The position numbers were made by a program, and so were the translations under genes. Source: Planococcus shenhongbingii (GTDB lineage: Bacteria; Bacillota; Bacilli; Bacillales_A; Planococcaceae). Taken from it: DNA of 64,000 nt. Position 1 is the stretch's first letter. Each line of letters starts with the position of its first letter. Shown in pieces: positions 43,816 to 52,177 of the stretch. Location of the stretch: positions 3,038,001 through 3,102,000 of the forward strand of contig NZ_CP129235.1 of NCBI RefSeq assembly GCF_030413635.1. Reading direction: 5' to 3'. The notes under the pieces are model-generated. The model was not told the origin of the DNA. It made no database searches and was given only the letters and a program-made list of their open reading frames with translations.

Positions 43816-46800
43816 TTAATGAGTATATAAAGCATCAAACTCTTTCTCTTTGATCAATTTTTCATAGGTTGGTTCAAAGAAATTCATAACGCCGTGAGCA
43901 TTGTCGATGATACTTTTTCCAACTACATATTCAGTTCCCAAGCGCTTTTTATTTTCATCTTTTGCGAAAATGAGTGTGTGAAGCGGATCATCTTCAATAA
44001 TCCAATTAAACACAACTTTATTATAAGAGTCACCTTTTACTATATCCAAATCGATAGATGGTTGGGTATCATCTGAATTCAAAAAGAAATATGCGGAATT
44101 ATAAGTCATTCCTTTTTCAAAATCTATTCCTCTGGAAATGACTTGCTTTAACCGCTCATTCTCTTTGAACCGGATGCCCTTTTCTCCAAGTTCATTACTA
44201 ACTAAACTATATGTTGAAGTTTGAACTAAAAACCCACCTAAAGAATGCCCCATTGTATGATATTTAGCATCAGGATATTCCAGTACCAATTCAGCTAAAA
44301 AATCTCTGGCCGTGGGTACTTGTTTATGACTATTAAAAAGGTATATACCTGCGTTTTGTCCCCAATCAGCCCATGAATCGGTACCTCTATATACTACAGC
44401 AATATTATTGCCGCGCTTGAAGGCTAAAGCATGAAATCCTGTAGCACCATCTTCATACTTGATTAACTTCCAATCATTTAATTCATTGTAGTGAGCTGTT
44501 CCTAAATCAAAAAATCCGTCCAGTTCGCTGCGTTTCTCTTCACTTAAAGGCATGGTGCTTAAATTATGATTAAGATACTCAGCTTTATCAATTTCCACAT
44601 AAGATGAGTGTGAGAAAATGGCGGCAGTTCTGGGAGATACGTTATAAGTTAATCTATCTTCTAGCTGCTCTTCGCCATCCAAGTAACCGTCATCGTCTGT
44701 ATCAGGATCTCGGGGATTCGAATTGTATTTATAAAATCCTCCAAAGAAAGGAACAAATTCTGTGGTTATTTCATCCCCGTCATCGATGCCATCACCATCC
44801 GTATCTTTTAAAGCAGGACTTGAAGTGAAATACAAGCCATTTCCTACTCGGAATCCTCCCACTTCTAATTTATCCGGCAATCCATCGCCATCTTCATCTT
44901 TAGTCTGTTCAACAGAGTCTTCGGCTACTTCTTCAATAATTTCTTGTAGCTTATCATGATGTTCTGCAAAATAATACTTACCATTTGTCGATTGGGCAAT
45001 TCTTTGTAAGAGTGGTTCTTGAACATCGTTCCCCAATCCAACTGTATAGACAGTAACATTATTTTCATTCAATTCGTTTATGATGCTTTCATTCCAACTA
45101 CCATCACCATCAGTAAGGAACACGATCATTTTGTAATGATCATCACGACCGTTTTGTTTAAGCTCTTCTAGAGCTGCTTGTAAACCACGGTATATATTTG
45201 TTCCACCTGACGAGTCAATTGTATCTATTCCATATTTTATATGTTCTTTATTATTTGTAAGCTCCACTACAACATCAGCGTAGCTATCAAAATCAACGAC
45301 TGCTCCACGATCACTTTCTTTTAACTTATCTACAAAATTCATAGAAGCAGTTTTTCTTATATCGTCTGGATCGTTACTATACATAGAGCCGGACGAATCA
45401 ATAGAAAAAACTACATCAATATTTTTTGTCTTTCCATTTTCACCAATGATCGGTGCTGCCATTTCATTTGCCCATACTTCATCCCACTCTACTTTATTCA
45501 ATAAAATGTAGGAGCTAAAGTGTTCTACATTGGCTGTAACTGTATTATTCTCTGGATTATGAATTTGATTTGGCAAGTATTCCAACTTTTGCTCTTGCTC
45601 ATTATAATAATAAATAGCTGGTTCAAAATCTTCTGTAACTACATTTTCTTTGTATGAAAAGGTCATACTTGCTTGTGTAAACTCAAATCCAGCTTCGAAA
45701 TTATATGCTGATCCAATATACCCTGGAATATCTTCTGATAAAAATTGATTCTCTTCTTCTAAATTTGTAATGGTAACGCTAGTTAAATCAGCAGCGGTTC
45801 CCTCCATAAATAAAGAAGGGGAAACAGACGCATCCACTTCACTAGATTCCGGAAGAATATTTCGAGTGGTTTTCTCTTCTCCATCTATTACGCCATTATT
45901 GTTTGTATCTTTTTTCAAAGGATTAAACCCAAATGGCTGCTCTTCTCCATCCAATAATTTGTCCTGATCTGTATCTGCTAATAACGGATTCGTGCCAGCA
46001 GTTACTTCTTCACCATCTAATATACCATCAGCATCAGTATCTGCTTTTAGTGGATCTGTTTCTAAATCTACTTCTTCAAGGATCGTCAACTTATCTTTGT
46101 CTGTATCCTCATCTTGATCCTCTTTGCCATTTCCATCTGTGTCCTTCTTAACTGGACTAGTATCAGCTTGGTAAACCTCGTAATAATCTGTAAGTCCATC
46201 CCCATCTGTATCTGAAATAGTCGGATCGGAACCGTGCACACTTTCCATAACATCAGATAATCCGTCATTATCACTGTCTACTATCATGTCTGCAACTATC
46301 TTATTTGAACTATATACTTCACGACCGTTTTCTTCCACGCTAACTTTGTAATACGTTTTTCCAAAAGAATTAAATTCTGCATCAACATATGTTTTAGCTT
46401 TAATTCCTTTTGCAATAAGCTCATATGAACCTTCTTCATCTGTAAAACTTCTATAAATATTATATGTTTTAGCTTGAGCTTGTCGGCTTTCTTGACCCCA
46501 ATCTAATTCCCAGCCTAATGCATCTTTCTCACTATCATAAGCCCATCGCCCTGAAACCTTGAAGTCACCCGGATCATCGGTTCCGTCAGAATCCACTGAC
46601 CCACCAGGTCCTCCTCCACCTGTAGGTGTCTTTTTGTTGATTATTCTATAAATTAGAGCAAAACTTTCTGCTCTTTTTATTTTATTCTCTGGTTTAAATG
46701 TGTTATCCGGGTATCCATTTACGAATCCTTGGTTAACAGCTAGTAAAATGTTTGGATATGCCCAATGCTTTACGGTAATATCTTTAAAGTTACCATTCAC

Positions 46801-47274
46801 ACTGGCTTTAGCTGAACCTTGAACAACTTTATAAGCACGAACGATTGTAGTTACAGCCTCAGCTCTACTAATATTTTGATTTGGCTTAAAAGTACCATCT
46901 GGATAACCAATCGTAATTTCACGCTTTTTAGCCCCTTCTATGTATGACTCTGCCCAATGCTTGTTTATATCTTTAAAAGACGGCTTTAGTGGAACCGTTT
47001 CTTCTTCAACGTTAATTTTTAAACTACGAATAAGAAGGGCGAAAAATTCAGCTCTTGTGATTTCCAAGTTTGGATTAACTACTAAATTGCCATTTTGCAT
47101 ACTTCCTGTTACGATGCCTTCTTTAATTAACTCCCTAATTTCTTTTTCTGCCCAGTGTCCCTTAATATCCTCGAAATCACTGGAATTCGTGCCTGTTGCC
47201 AATACTCCATATGGAAACAATATGGAAAATATCATTACAACAACAAAAAACATACATTGATACTTTCGCTGCAT
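43816..47274 (-). CDS. SLH-anchored multidomain protein: TSP3 repeats, vWA domain and lipase-like hydrolase
   Basis: 1152 residues. Signal peptide (1-26). Three SLH repeats (about 33-205: FEDIKGHWAEKEI; GYPDGTFKPNQNISRAEAV; GYPDNTFKPENKIKRAESF), a Gly/Asp linker and a beta-rich domain to about 320. Then come thrombospondin type 3 calcium repeats (DSDNDGLSD, DTDGDGLTD, DTDADGILDGEE, DTNNNGVIDGEE). A von Willebrand A domain (about 625-805) has an intact MIDAS: DSSGSMYSN, SGGTNIYRG, FLTDGDGS. After more TSP3 repeats the C-terminal 240 residues form a class-3-lipase-like hydrolase with VVYRGTDSW and MGHSLGG (nucleophile Ser). A wall-attached, calcium-stiffened protein joining ligand binding and ester hydrolysis. 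The combination is unusual. Confidence 0.9.
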   Translation of the reverse strand: MQRKYQCMFFVVVMIFSILFPYGVLATGTNSSDFEDIKGHWAEKEIRELIKEGIVTGSMQNGNLVVNPNLEITRAEFFALLIRSLKINVEEETVPLKPSFKDINKHWAESYIEGAKKREITIGYPDGTFKPNQNISRAEAVTTIVRAYKVVQGSAKASVNGNFKDITVKHWAYPNILLAVNQGFVNGYPDNTFKPENKIKRAESFALIYRIINKKTPTGGGGPGGSVDSDGTDDPGDFKVSGRWAYDSEKDALGWELDWGQESRQAQAKTYNIYRSFTDEEGSYELIAKGIKAKTYVDAEFNSFGKTYYKVSVEENGREVYSSNKIVADMIVDSDNDGLSDVMESVHGSDPTISDTDGDGLTDYYEVYQADTSPVKKDTDGNGKEDQDEDTDKDKLTILEEVDLETDPLKADTDADGILDGEEVTAGTNPLLADTDQDKLLDGEEQPFGFNPLKKDTNNNGVIDGEEKTTRNILPESSEVDASVSPSLFMEGTAADLTSVTITNLEEENQFLSEDIPGYIGSAYNFEAGFEFTQASMTFSYKENVVTEDFEPAIYYYNEQEQKLEYLPNQIHNPENNTVTANVEHFSSYILLNKVEWDEVWANEMAAPIIGENGKTKNIDVVFSIDSSGSMYSNDPDDIRKTASMNFVDKLKESDRGAVVDFDSYADVVVELTNNKEHIKYGIDTIDSSGGTNIYRGLQAALEELKQNGRDDHYKMIVFLTDGDGSWNESIINELNENNVTVYTVGLGNDVQEPLLQRIAQSTNGKYYFAEHHDKLQEIIEEVAEDSVEQTKDEDGDGLPDKLEVGGFRVGNGLYFTSSPALKDTDGDGIDDGDEITTEFVPFFGGFYKYNSNPRDPDTDDDGYLDGEEQLEDRLTYNVSPRTAAIFSHSSYVEIDKAEYLNHNLSTMPLSEEKRSELDGFFDLGTAHYNELNDWKLIKYEDGATGFHALAFKRGNNIAVVYRGTDSWADWGQNAGIYLFNSHKQVPTARDFLAELVLEYPDAKYHTMGHSLGGFLVQTSTYSLVSNELGEKGIRFKENERLKQVISRGIDFEKGMTYNSAYFFLNSDDTQPSIDLDIVKGDSYNKVVFNWIIEDDPLHTLIFAKDENKKRLGTEYVVGKSIIDNAHGVMNFFEPTYEKLIKEKEFDALYTH

Positions 47275-47654
47275 AGCTTCCCCTCCTAAATAATAATTTT
47301 ATAAAATTTCCAAATGTTTCGGAAACCTTAATAATCATACTACAGCTGTAGATATTATTACATACTTTTTATTTCTTAATTTACCTATATACCTAAATTA
47401 ATTACTTATTATCCCGTTTCTTAAATGAATTGCTCTCCGAAGCATGCCTTTTTAAAAAATGACCTCATTTGGTTTTTTCTCATTTCAGCTCCCGTTATGC
47501 TGAAAGATAGTCAAGTAGGGATGGCAGCCACCAACATGTAGCACCTCTGCCATCTTTTTACCACCATATGCCAAAGAAGTTGCCCATTTCGTCCAAGGGT
47601 ATGGAATATGGTTATTTCCTAATTCCTAAACAAACAAAAGCCATCCTCAAACTT
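47275..47654. other. intergenic; upstream of the SLH-vWA-lipase gene
   Basis: AT-rich. A short hairpin GATGGCAG / CTGCCATC (47520-47556) followed by TTTTT looks like a plus-strand terminator with no gene before it. Otherwise no gene seen. Confidence 0.4.
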
Positions 47655-47705
47655 AAACTGCACCTCCATTGTTAGACACAACTAGAAATGGAGGTGCAGT
47701 TTTTC
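47655..47705 (+). terminator. type 2 repeated hairpin
   Basis: AAACTGCACCTCCATT / AAATGGAGGTGCAGTTT followed by TTT; relative of the hairpins at 29014 and 36021. It abuts the IS3 fragment. Confidence 0.7.
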
Positions 47706-47706
47706 T

Positions 47707-47866
47707 ATGAGGAAATTTTCAGTGGCAGACAAACTATAAATGGTCTGAGAATATCTCGAAAGCCATAATTTGAAAAAAGGCTGGCGAAACGCTACGCGGT
47801 GAATCTCAATGTGTTCTAGCAGTGGATGGCCCTGTATCAACTTCACGGAGAGAAAGGATGATGCTG
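47707..47866 (+). pseudogene. IS3-family orfA remnant (helix-turn-helix part)
   Basis: Opens MRKFSVADKL, then stops and a frameshift, with EYLESHNLKK and, in a second frame, LAKRYAVNLNVF, stop, QWMALYQLHGEKG. This is the N-terminal helix-turn-helix of an IS3-type transposase OrfA (G-x-x-KLA-KYGV-N ... W-x-x-L-Y-x-x-H-G-E-K-G-L). Two stops and one frameshift make it inactive. No orfB or ends seen. Confidence 0.65.
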
Positions 47867-48310
47867 GCCGTCCAGGACATAAATCTTGTTTCCAGGCACG
47901 AGCTCAAATCCGCCTTCCACTTCGCTGGTCCCTTTCCGGCTTGAAAAGATGAACGGTGAAAAATAGAAGTGCTCGTTTTTTTCAAGCGATTCGATGATTA
48001 AGTTCCGGATCTCCACGCGCCTTCTCGGATCTAGCTTCCGCTGCACTTCATGGTCCACTTCAAAGATTGCCCGCCCCTCCGTTTCTGGACCGGAAGCTGT
48101 TGCGGGAGATCTTGCCGGAACCGTTCGAGAAAAATAATCTGGCATATGGCATGTATTGCCTGACCTATGCGCAGAATGCGGAAGAGATCCGCACGTGGAA
48201 GAGATGGAGCCGCCGACGATGTAATGCCGGCGGTTTTCTTCGGGCAGAAGCTCGCTGAATTCGCCTCTCTCCAGCCGTCCCCAGTTGGTCCCTGGGTGCG
48301 GCTCAATCAT
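47843..48310 (-). pseudogene. broken DGQHR-domain (DndB-like) gene, split by a transposase fragment
   Basis: From ATG 48310 (AAGGAAAT upstream) the frame reads WGRLERGEFSELLPEENRR, then crosses an inserted segment of foreign sequence (48065-48205). It resumes as VQRKLDPRRRVEIRNLIIES, EHFYFSPFIFSSR, EGGFELVPGNKIYVLDGQH and stops within the signature DGQHR. DGQHR proteins include DndB, the regulator of DNA phosphorothioation, and relatives on genomic islands. Only about a third of a normal protein remains. The frame happens to stay open through the insert, so gene finders will call it as one protein. Confidence 0.75.
48065..48205 (+). mobile_element. 3' fragment of the REP-type Y1 transposase gene
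   Basis: About 140 bases similar to the end of the intact gene at 61592: coding PPFLDRKLLREILPEPFE then NNLAYGMYCLTYAQNAEE, against PPFLDRTQLRQWLPEPFDQT and NTAYAVYCLSYRQSAEE. It lies inside the DGQHR remnant. It is diverged, thus an old copy or from a relative. Confidence 0.8.
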
Positions 48311-48440
48311 GACGATTTCCTTTTCGTATCAAACATGCGAAAGCCGCAGCCCGAAACCCTTACGGTTACTGGATGCGGCTTTTTCTCTATACAATTGTGG
48401 TGTATAGGCAGAATTCTTTTCAACACAGGGGCGCGATTTT
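48296..48440 (+). repeat. R repeat copy 1
   Basis: Left part GTGCGGCTCAATCATGACG, then the hairpin AAAGCCGCA ... TGCGGCTTTTT with inner CC/GG and ACC/GGT pairs, then the tail with CTATACAATTGTGGTGTATAG and CACAGGGGCGCGATTT. The left part overlaps the first codons of the DGQHR remnant. About 85% like copy 2. Confidence 0.8.
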
Positions 48441-48519
48441 ATTAAATTCTTCACTTTGGAGTTCCTAGTCGACATTATTACTACTTTAAGGTTCATGTTT
48501 AATATCTTAAGTAATGTTC

Positions 48520-48605
48520 TCCATTTTCTTGGTCATACAATCGCTTTGAATTGCCAAAATCCTGTAGAATTGTTTCTTTTCTTAGGAGGCGAACTCTGAT
48601 TTTAT
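48520..48605 (+). repeat. partial R repeat (tail only)
   Basis: ATACAATCG..., CCTGTAGAATTGTTTCTTTTC and GGAGGCGAAC align with the tail of copy 4 (TCTGTAGAATTGTTTTTTTC, GGGACGCGAA). The hairpin part is not recognisable. Confidence 0.45.
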
Positions 48606-48713
48606 AACTAGTCCCAAAATATTACCAGGGTCTTTTTTCTAAAGTTTGATTGTCTTTTTGAAAATAAATGGTAATATTATAATGAATAAATATAACTATA
48701 TAGGAGGGGTAAA

Positions 48714-49091
48714 ATGGTAACACAAGCACAGGCTCAGGAAAAGATTTTCTTTCAAAGTGAAAATGTATTAATATCCAATACTAGAATGAATTTGGGTGGC
48801 ACTACATATGCAACAGCAAATGTAACCTCTGTATCTACTTTGGAAGCAAAACCAGGCAGGAAACTAGAAATCATTTTAGGTTTAATAGGTCTAGTAGCGC
48901 TTACCGAAACTTTTTTGGGAGGCATTATTTTAATAGCCTTAGCTGTATTAATATTTAAGTTTAAAAAAACTAAATATATTGTTAAGCTATCCTCCAGTGC
49001 CAATGAAAAAGATGCACTTTGGTCAACTGATAAAAATTTTGTTCATTCAGTAGTAGAAGCAATCAATGAAGCTATGATATTCCGGGGTTAA
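48714..49091 (+). CDS. DUF6232-type small membrane protein
   Basis: 125 residues; ATG 48714 lies six bases after GGAGGGG. The N-terminus IFFQSENVLISNTRMNLGGT then YATANVTSVSTLE is the short beta-rich motif seen in DUF6232 proteins. A hydrophobic hairpin of about 40 residues (IILGLIGLVALTETFLGGII, LIALAVLIFKFKK) and an exposed tail with a helix (FVHSVVEAINEAM) follow. The family is found in many bacteria and its role is unknown. An intact gene amid debris. Confidence 0.75.
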   Translation: MVTQAQAQEKIFFQSENVLISNTRMNLGGTTYATANVTSVSTLEAKPGRKLEIILGLIGLVALTETFLGGIILIALAVLIFKFKKTKYIVKLSSSANEKDALWSTDKNFVHSVVEAINEAMIFRG

Positions 49092-49646
49092 CTGTCTTTT
49101 AAGATATTTCTTTTTTATTGGATAGGTATAAAATTGAAATTGCTGCTTAAACAGGTGTTTCGACTGTATTTTAAGCAAAATATTAAAATATCTAGATAGA
49201 ACTTATATATATTTTTTTAAAACTGTCAGCATCAAAGCCTTGACTTCTTTTAAGAGGATCAAGGCTTTTAATGTTCTATACCGATAATTAAACTTCCAGC
49301 GCGACTTCAATAAATTTCGTTTCGTTTATTGAATCACTCCTCTAAAACAGATACTCTATACAAAATTTTACTTAACGGGAACAGTTTGAATCCCATCTAA
49401 AGTAGAAACGTTAGTTGACTCGGGTTTTGAAAGGCAAGGAAAAGACAATTATTCAAAAGAGCTGCCAGTCTCACCGGAGGTGTTTATCGTGAAAATATGT
49501 TTGTGGCTCTATCTTCCGCAATTGATGACTTGATTTTACGCATACGTGGCTCATTCATTATGCAATAATAAAATATTTACATATATTAATATTTCTTCCT
49601 TTTACCCAGAGCAATTATGGATAATTAGCTGGCTGCACGAAAACAC
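49092..49646. other. intergenic debris with one terminator
   Basis: A hairpin AAAGCCTTGA / TCAAGGCTTT at 49233-49268 ends the 48714 transcript (then TTTAATG). At 49440-49570 broken frames (such as YRENMFVALSSAIDDLILRI in a plus frame) hint at an old gene fragment I cannot name. Confidence 0.45.
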
Positions 49647-49691
49647 AAAGACAGCCTTCGAAATCCGTTAATTTCATGGAAGGCGGTCTTT
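49647..49691. terminator. type 1 repeated hairpin next to a partial R repeat
   Basis: AAAGACAGCCTTCGAAAT / ATTTCATGGAAGGCGGTCTTT. It occupies the hairpin position of an R repeat, followed directly by an R-like tail. Confidence 0.65.
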
Positions 49692-49694
49692 TGG

Positions 49695-49752
49695 CATTCA
49701 TTTCAGTTGAATAATTTAAATTGTATCTTACACAGTGGCGCGATTTACTTAT
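49695..49752 (+). repeat. partial R repeat (tail) ending in the XRE gene stub
   Basis: CAGTTGAATAATTTAAATTG then TTACACAGTGGCGCGATTTA matches the tails of the full copies. Its right end marks the point where the XRE reading frame loses family similarity. Confidence 0.6.
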
Positions 49753-49860
49753 TCTTCGTATTGTACGTTCACTCACTTGGGCTTTTTCAGCTAAAGTCTC
49801 TTGTGATAAGCCCATTTCTTTTCTTCTGCCTCGAATAAGTGGGCCTATATCCGTATTCAT
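49752..49860 (-). pseudogene. truncated XRE-family helix-turn-helix regulator
   Basis: ATG 49860 has AGGAGGGG about seven bases upstream. The first 36 residues (IGPLIRGRRKEMGLSQETLA, EKAQVSERTIRRI) are a standard XRE helix-turn-helix, then the frame runs into the R tail and terminator sequence and continues as non-homologous residues to 49615. A normal XRE domain needs about 55-60 residues, so DNA binding is probably lost. Confidence 0.7.
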
Positions 49861-49992
49861 TGCCGTTCCCCTCCTATATCAACTCTTACTATTATTTACT
49901 CTTATCCCTATATGATTGAACAGGACAGAAAAGCGGACAATTTTATGGCACTCCGCTTGAGTTAATGGAAATATGTTTTATGAAAGCAAAAA

Positions 49993-50015
49993 GCTATCTT
50001 CATACCGAAGATAGC
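49993..50015 (-). terminator. terminator with T-run on the minus strand
   Basis: Perfect 9-base arms GCTATCTTC / GAAGATAGC with a 5-base loop, then TTTTTGC on the minus strand. It probably ends the transcript of the 50182 gene and the gene remnant between them (minus frame with CPYGHSFLISNS ... GVYKKANQGD). Confidence 0.65.
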
Positions 50016-50181
50016 GGATTCTTTCTATATTAACTAACACCATTTCTACTAATCGCCTTGATTCGCTTTTTTATAAACTCCTTCATGAAATAAGATTGAA
50101 CCAGCTACGTTATTTTCAATAGAAGAGTTTGATATCAAAAAAGAATGCCCATATGGACACTCCTCATCTTACTTCTTTCAC

Positions 50182-50439
50182 TTATTTAACCAATTCCACA
50201 TATACCCCATCACTGCCATCTTCCCTAACTTCTTCCGAAAAACTCAAAGCCTGGTATCGGCTATGCAGCTCTTCATCTACTTCCCGAAAGACTACAGCTA
50301 AAGGACGTAATGCGATGTGTTGGTCTATTTCCGCAAGCTCCTTCATAATCCCTGATTTATTGGTCTCGAAGTATGCATTCACTTCTTTCAACTCGTCAGC
50401 ACTTAATAGATCCTCAACAGCCTGAGTATTTAAATCCAT
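50182..50439 (-). CDS. hypothetical acidic protein
   Basis: 85 residues; ATG 50439 follows AAGGAGG at about six bases. Acidic and helical (AVEDLLSADELKEVNAYFET; REVDEELHSRYQALSFSEEV), ending GSDGVYVELVK. No membrane span. No family recognised. The strong ribosome site and coding-like composition suggest a real gene. Confidence 0.6.
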   Translation of the reverse strand: MDLNTQAVEDLLSADELKEVNAYFETNKSGIMKELAEIDQHIALRPLAVVFREVDEELHSRYQALSFSEEVREDGSDGVYVELVK

Positions 50440-50628
50440 AGTATCCTCCTTTTTCTCCTAATAAAGTATTTTGTAAATAATCAAGGAATCCCTCTGTAAT
50501 TTTATTCCCCGAGCAGCTATAAAAAATGCTTTCTTTTTCCCTTATTGTGCTTTATGGTTCCTGGATGCGGATTTCCTTTATGCAATCGCTGAAAGGTCTT
50601 GTACATAGAAGCAAGGTTTTCTCCTCTC

Positions 50629-51375
50629 TTACTTTAGTTCTGTTTCAACAAAATTTACATTTGCTTCATGTCGGGAAATCAAGTGTGGGGGAATTGGCTG
50701 TCGCCGATAATAAGCTCGTTTATCACCAGACGTTAATTGGTAAAGATAAGCCAAATCGTCTTCGATTCGTTGGAGAATCTCCCTTTGAGAATTAAAAATA
50801 GGACGGCCGTGTCCAGGAATCAGCGTGTGGATATGATGTTCGGTTATTTTCTCTTTCATCATCTGCAAACTCTTGATGTATTCTTGGCTCGAATAAAAAA
50901 TAAATGGAAATTCTAAATCTGATAAGACGTCTCCTGCTACAACAAGTTTGCGTTTCAGAAAAAAGGTAGCCATCATATCGGGGGTATGGCCTGGAATGGT
51001 CAAGAAATAAAGAGAATCATCTGAGGTCAACTTGGTGGTCTCCCCCACTATTTCTTCATCAATCCTTGGAAACTCAAGTTCTTTGTCACGTGCGACATAC
51101 CACTGGAGATCAAAAGATTTCACTTTCTCAATTTGGTCTTTGCTTTCACTGATCTTGTGATGGCCCAGCGTATGCCCATATGAAAACTCGGAAAATCCAG
51201 CAATATGATCCCAATCCGCATGAGTGTAGATCAAGTTTAGCCGTTTGTCTGGAAGAGATTTTTTAATTTGTTCCAATTCATGAGGATAGTAGGTGGGGTC
51301 AAACAGGAAACACTCCTCCTTCCCCTCTATTAAAGTCGAGTTCGTTTGCCATAAGCAACTCTGGAAAATAATCAT
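50629..51375 (-). CDS. metallo-beta-lactamase-fold hydrolase
   Basis: Start ATG 51375, seven bases after AAAGGGG; a longer frame to 51489 has no site and no family similarity. 248 residues of the MBL fold: STLIEGKEECFLFDPTYYP, IYTHADWDHIAGFSEF (the usual H-x-H-x-D-H reads H-A-D-W-D-H), FLTIPGHTPDMMATFF, LVVAGDVLSDLEFPF and LIPGHGRPIFN (metal ligands H, D, H). Probably a zinc hydrolase of a small thioester, lactone or phosphate ester; the substrate is unknown. The changed second His of the motif is known in some subfamilies. Confidence 0.85.
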   Translation of the reverse strand: MIIFQSCLWQTNSTLIEGKEECFLFDPTYYPHELEQIKKSLPDKRLNLIYTHADWDHIAGFSEFSYGHTLGHHKISESKDQIEKVKSFDLQWYVARDKELEFPRIDEEIVGETTKLTSDDSLYFLTIPGHTPDMMATFFLKRKLVVAGDVLSDLEFPFIFYSSQEYIKSLQMMKEKITEHHIHTLIPGHGRPIFNSQREILQRIEDDLAYLYQLTSGDKRAYYRRQPIPPHLISRHEANVNFVETELK

Positions 51376-51574
51376 GAAAATCCCCTTTCCGCTACAAGTT
51401 GAACATTCTATCTTCCTATTAACCGCCTGTCTCTTTCGGTCAAATGAAAAGAAAGAGAGCGATGCTTTGTGCAAAATGCAAGTGACCACACTTCATCTAT
51501 TCTTCTTCTCAGAATATCACAGGTTAGCGTATGCGTTCAAAATCCAACGAGCTAAATAGGGGGTTATCCACTAG

Positions 51575-51720
51575 GTGCGTCTCAATTATCACTATTTACT
51601 CTTCGCTATACACATGCGAAAGCCGCAGCCTGAAACCCTTACGGTTACTGGATGCGGCTTTTTCTCTATACAATTGTTGCGCATAGGCAGAATTGTTTTC
51701 AACACAGAGGCGCGACTTTT
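51575..51720 (+). repeat. R repeat copy 2
   Basis: Same order as copy 1: GTGCGTCTCAATTATC, CATGCGAAAGCCGCAGCC, hairpin with GGATGCGGCTTTTT, CTATACAATTGTTGCGCATAG and CACAGAGGCGCGACTTTT. Closest copy to R1, about 85% alike over 145 bases. Confidence 0.8.
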
Positions 51721-51815
51721 CAAACCAGCTTGTCAGACTTAACCGCTGTGAGGATTTTCTCTAAAAACTTCTCCGAAAATAAAAAAGCGCCCCCTTTAGG
51801 AGCTGCCTCACTTCC

Positions 51816-51974
51816 TTATTCCTTTTCTGCCAATTCTTCAATAAAACCCGTTTCTTCAAAAGCTCTGATGCCTTCTCGCAATGCTTTTGCAAACTCGTCC
51901 TGGCTTTTGAAAAAGATTACTTGGTTATCTATGGTGTGTGCTTCCGCAATGTTTACTTGATTTGTTCTGCTCAT
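51816..51974 (-). CDS. 52-residue hypothetical protein
   Basis: ATG 51974 lies eight bases after GGAGG. The product starts MSRTNQVNIAEAHTIDNQVI and is acidic and helical (DEFAKALREGIRAFEETGFI). A GC-rich weak hairpin and T-run follow. No family recognised; the signals support a real small gene. It follows the ATP-grasp gene on the same strand at 200 bases with a terminator between. Confidence 0.6.
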   Translation of the reverse strand: MSRTNQVNIAEAHTIDNQVIFFKSQDEFAKALREGIRAFEETGFIEELAEKE

Positions 51975-52123
51975 GTTCTTTACCTCCAAAAATCGAAATT
52001 AAAATATGTGTATCTACATCATTCCCTTTGAACTTAGCAATAAACATCTCTCGCTACACTTGCAAGCATTCCGCCAAGCACGAGCAGCACGGATACGGAA
52101 AGCAAAAAAAGTTCGAAAAAACA

Positions 52124-52152
52124 CAGCCAGAAACTGGTGTGGTTCCTGGCTG
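52124..52152 (-). terminator. terminator of the ATP-grasp gene
   Basis: CAGCCAGAAAC / GGTTCCTGGCTG with two mismatches, 6-base loop, followed by GTTTTTTC on the minus strand. Confidence 0.65.
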
Positions 52153-52177
52153 CACTTGCTTCCCCGCTTGCCTTTAT

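Noticed and set aside
49440..49570. Possible small gene (VYRENMFVALSSAIDDL)
   Set aside because: No start with a site, and the frame is short; it may be a fragment but I could not assign a family.
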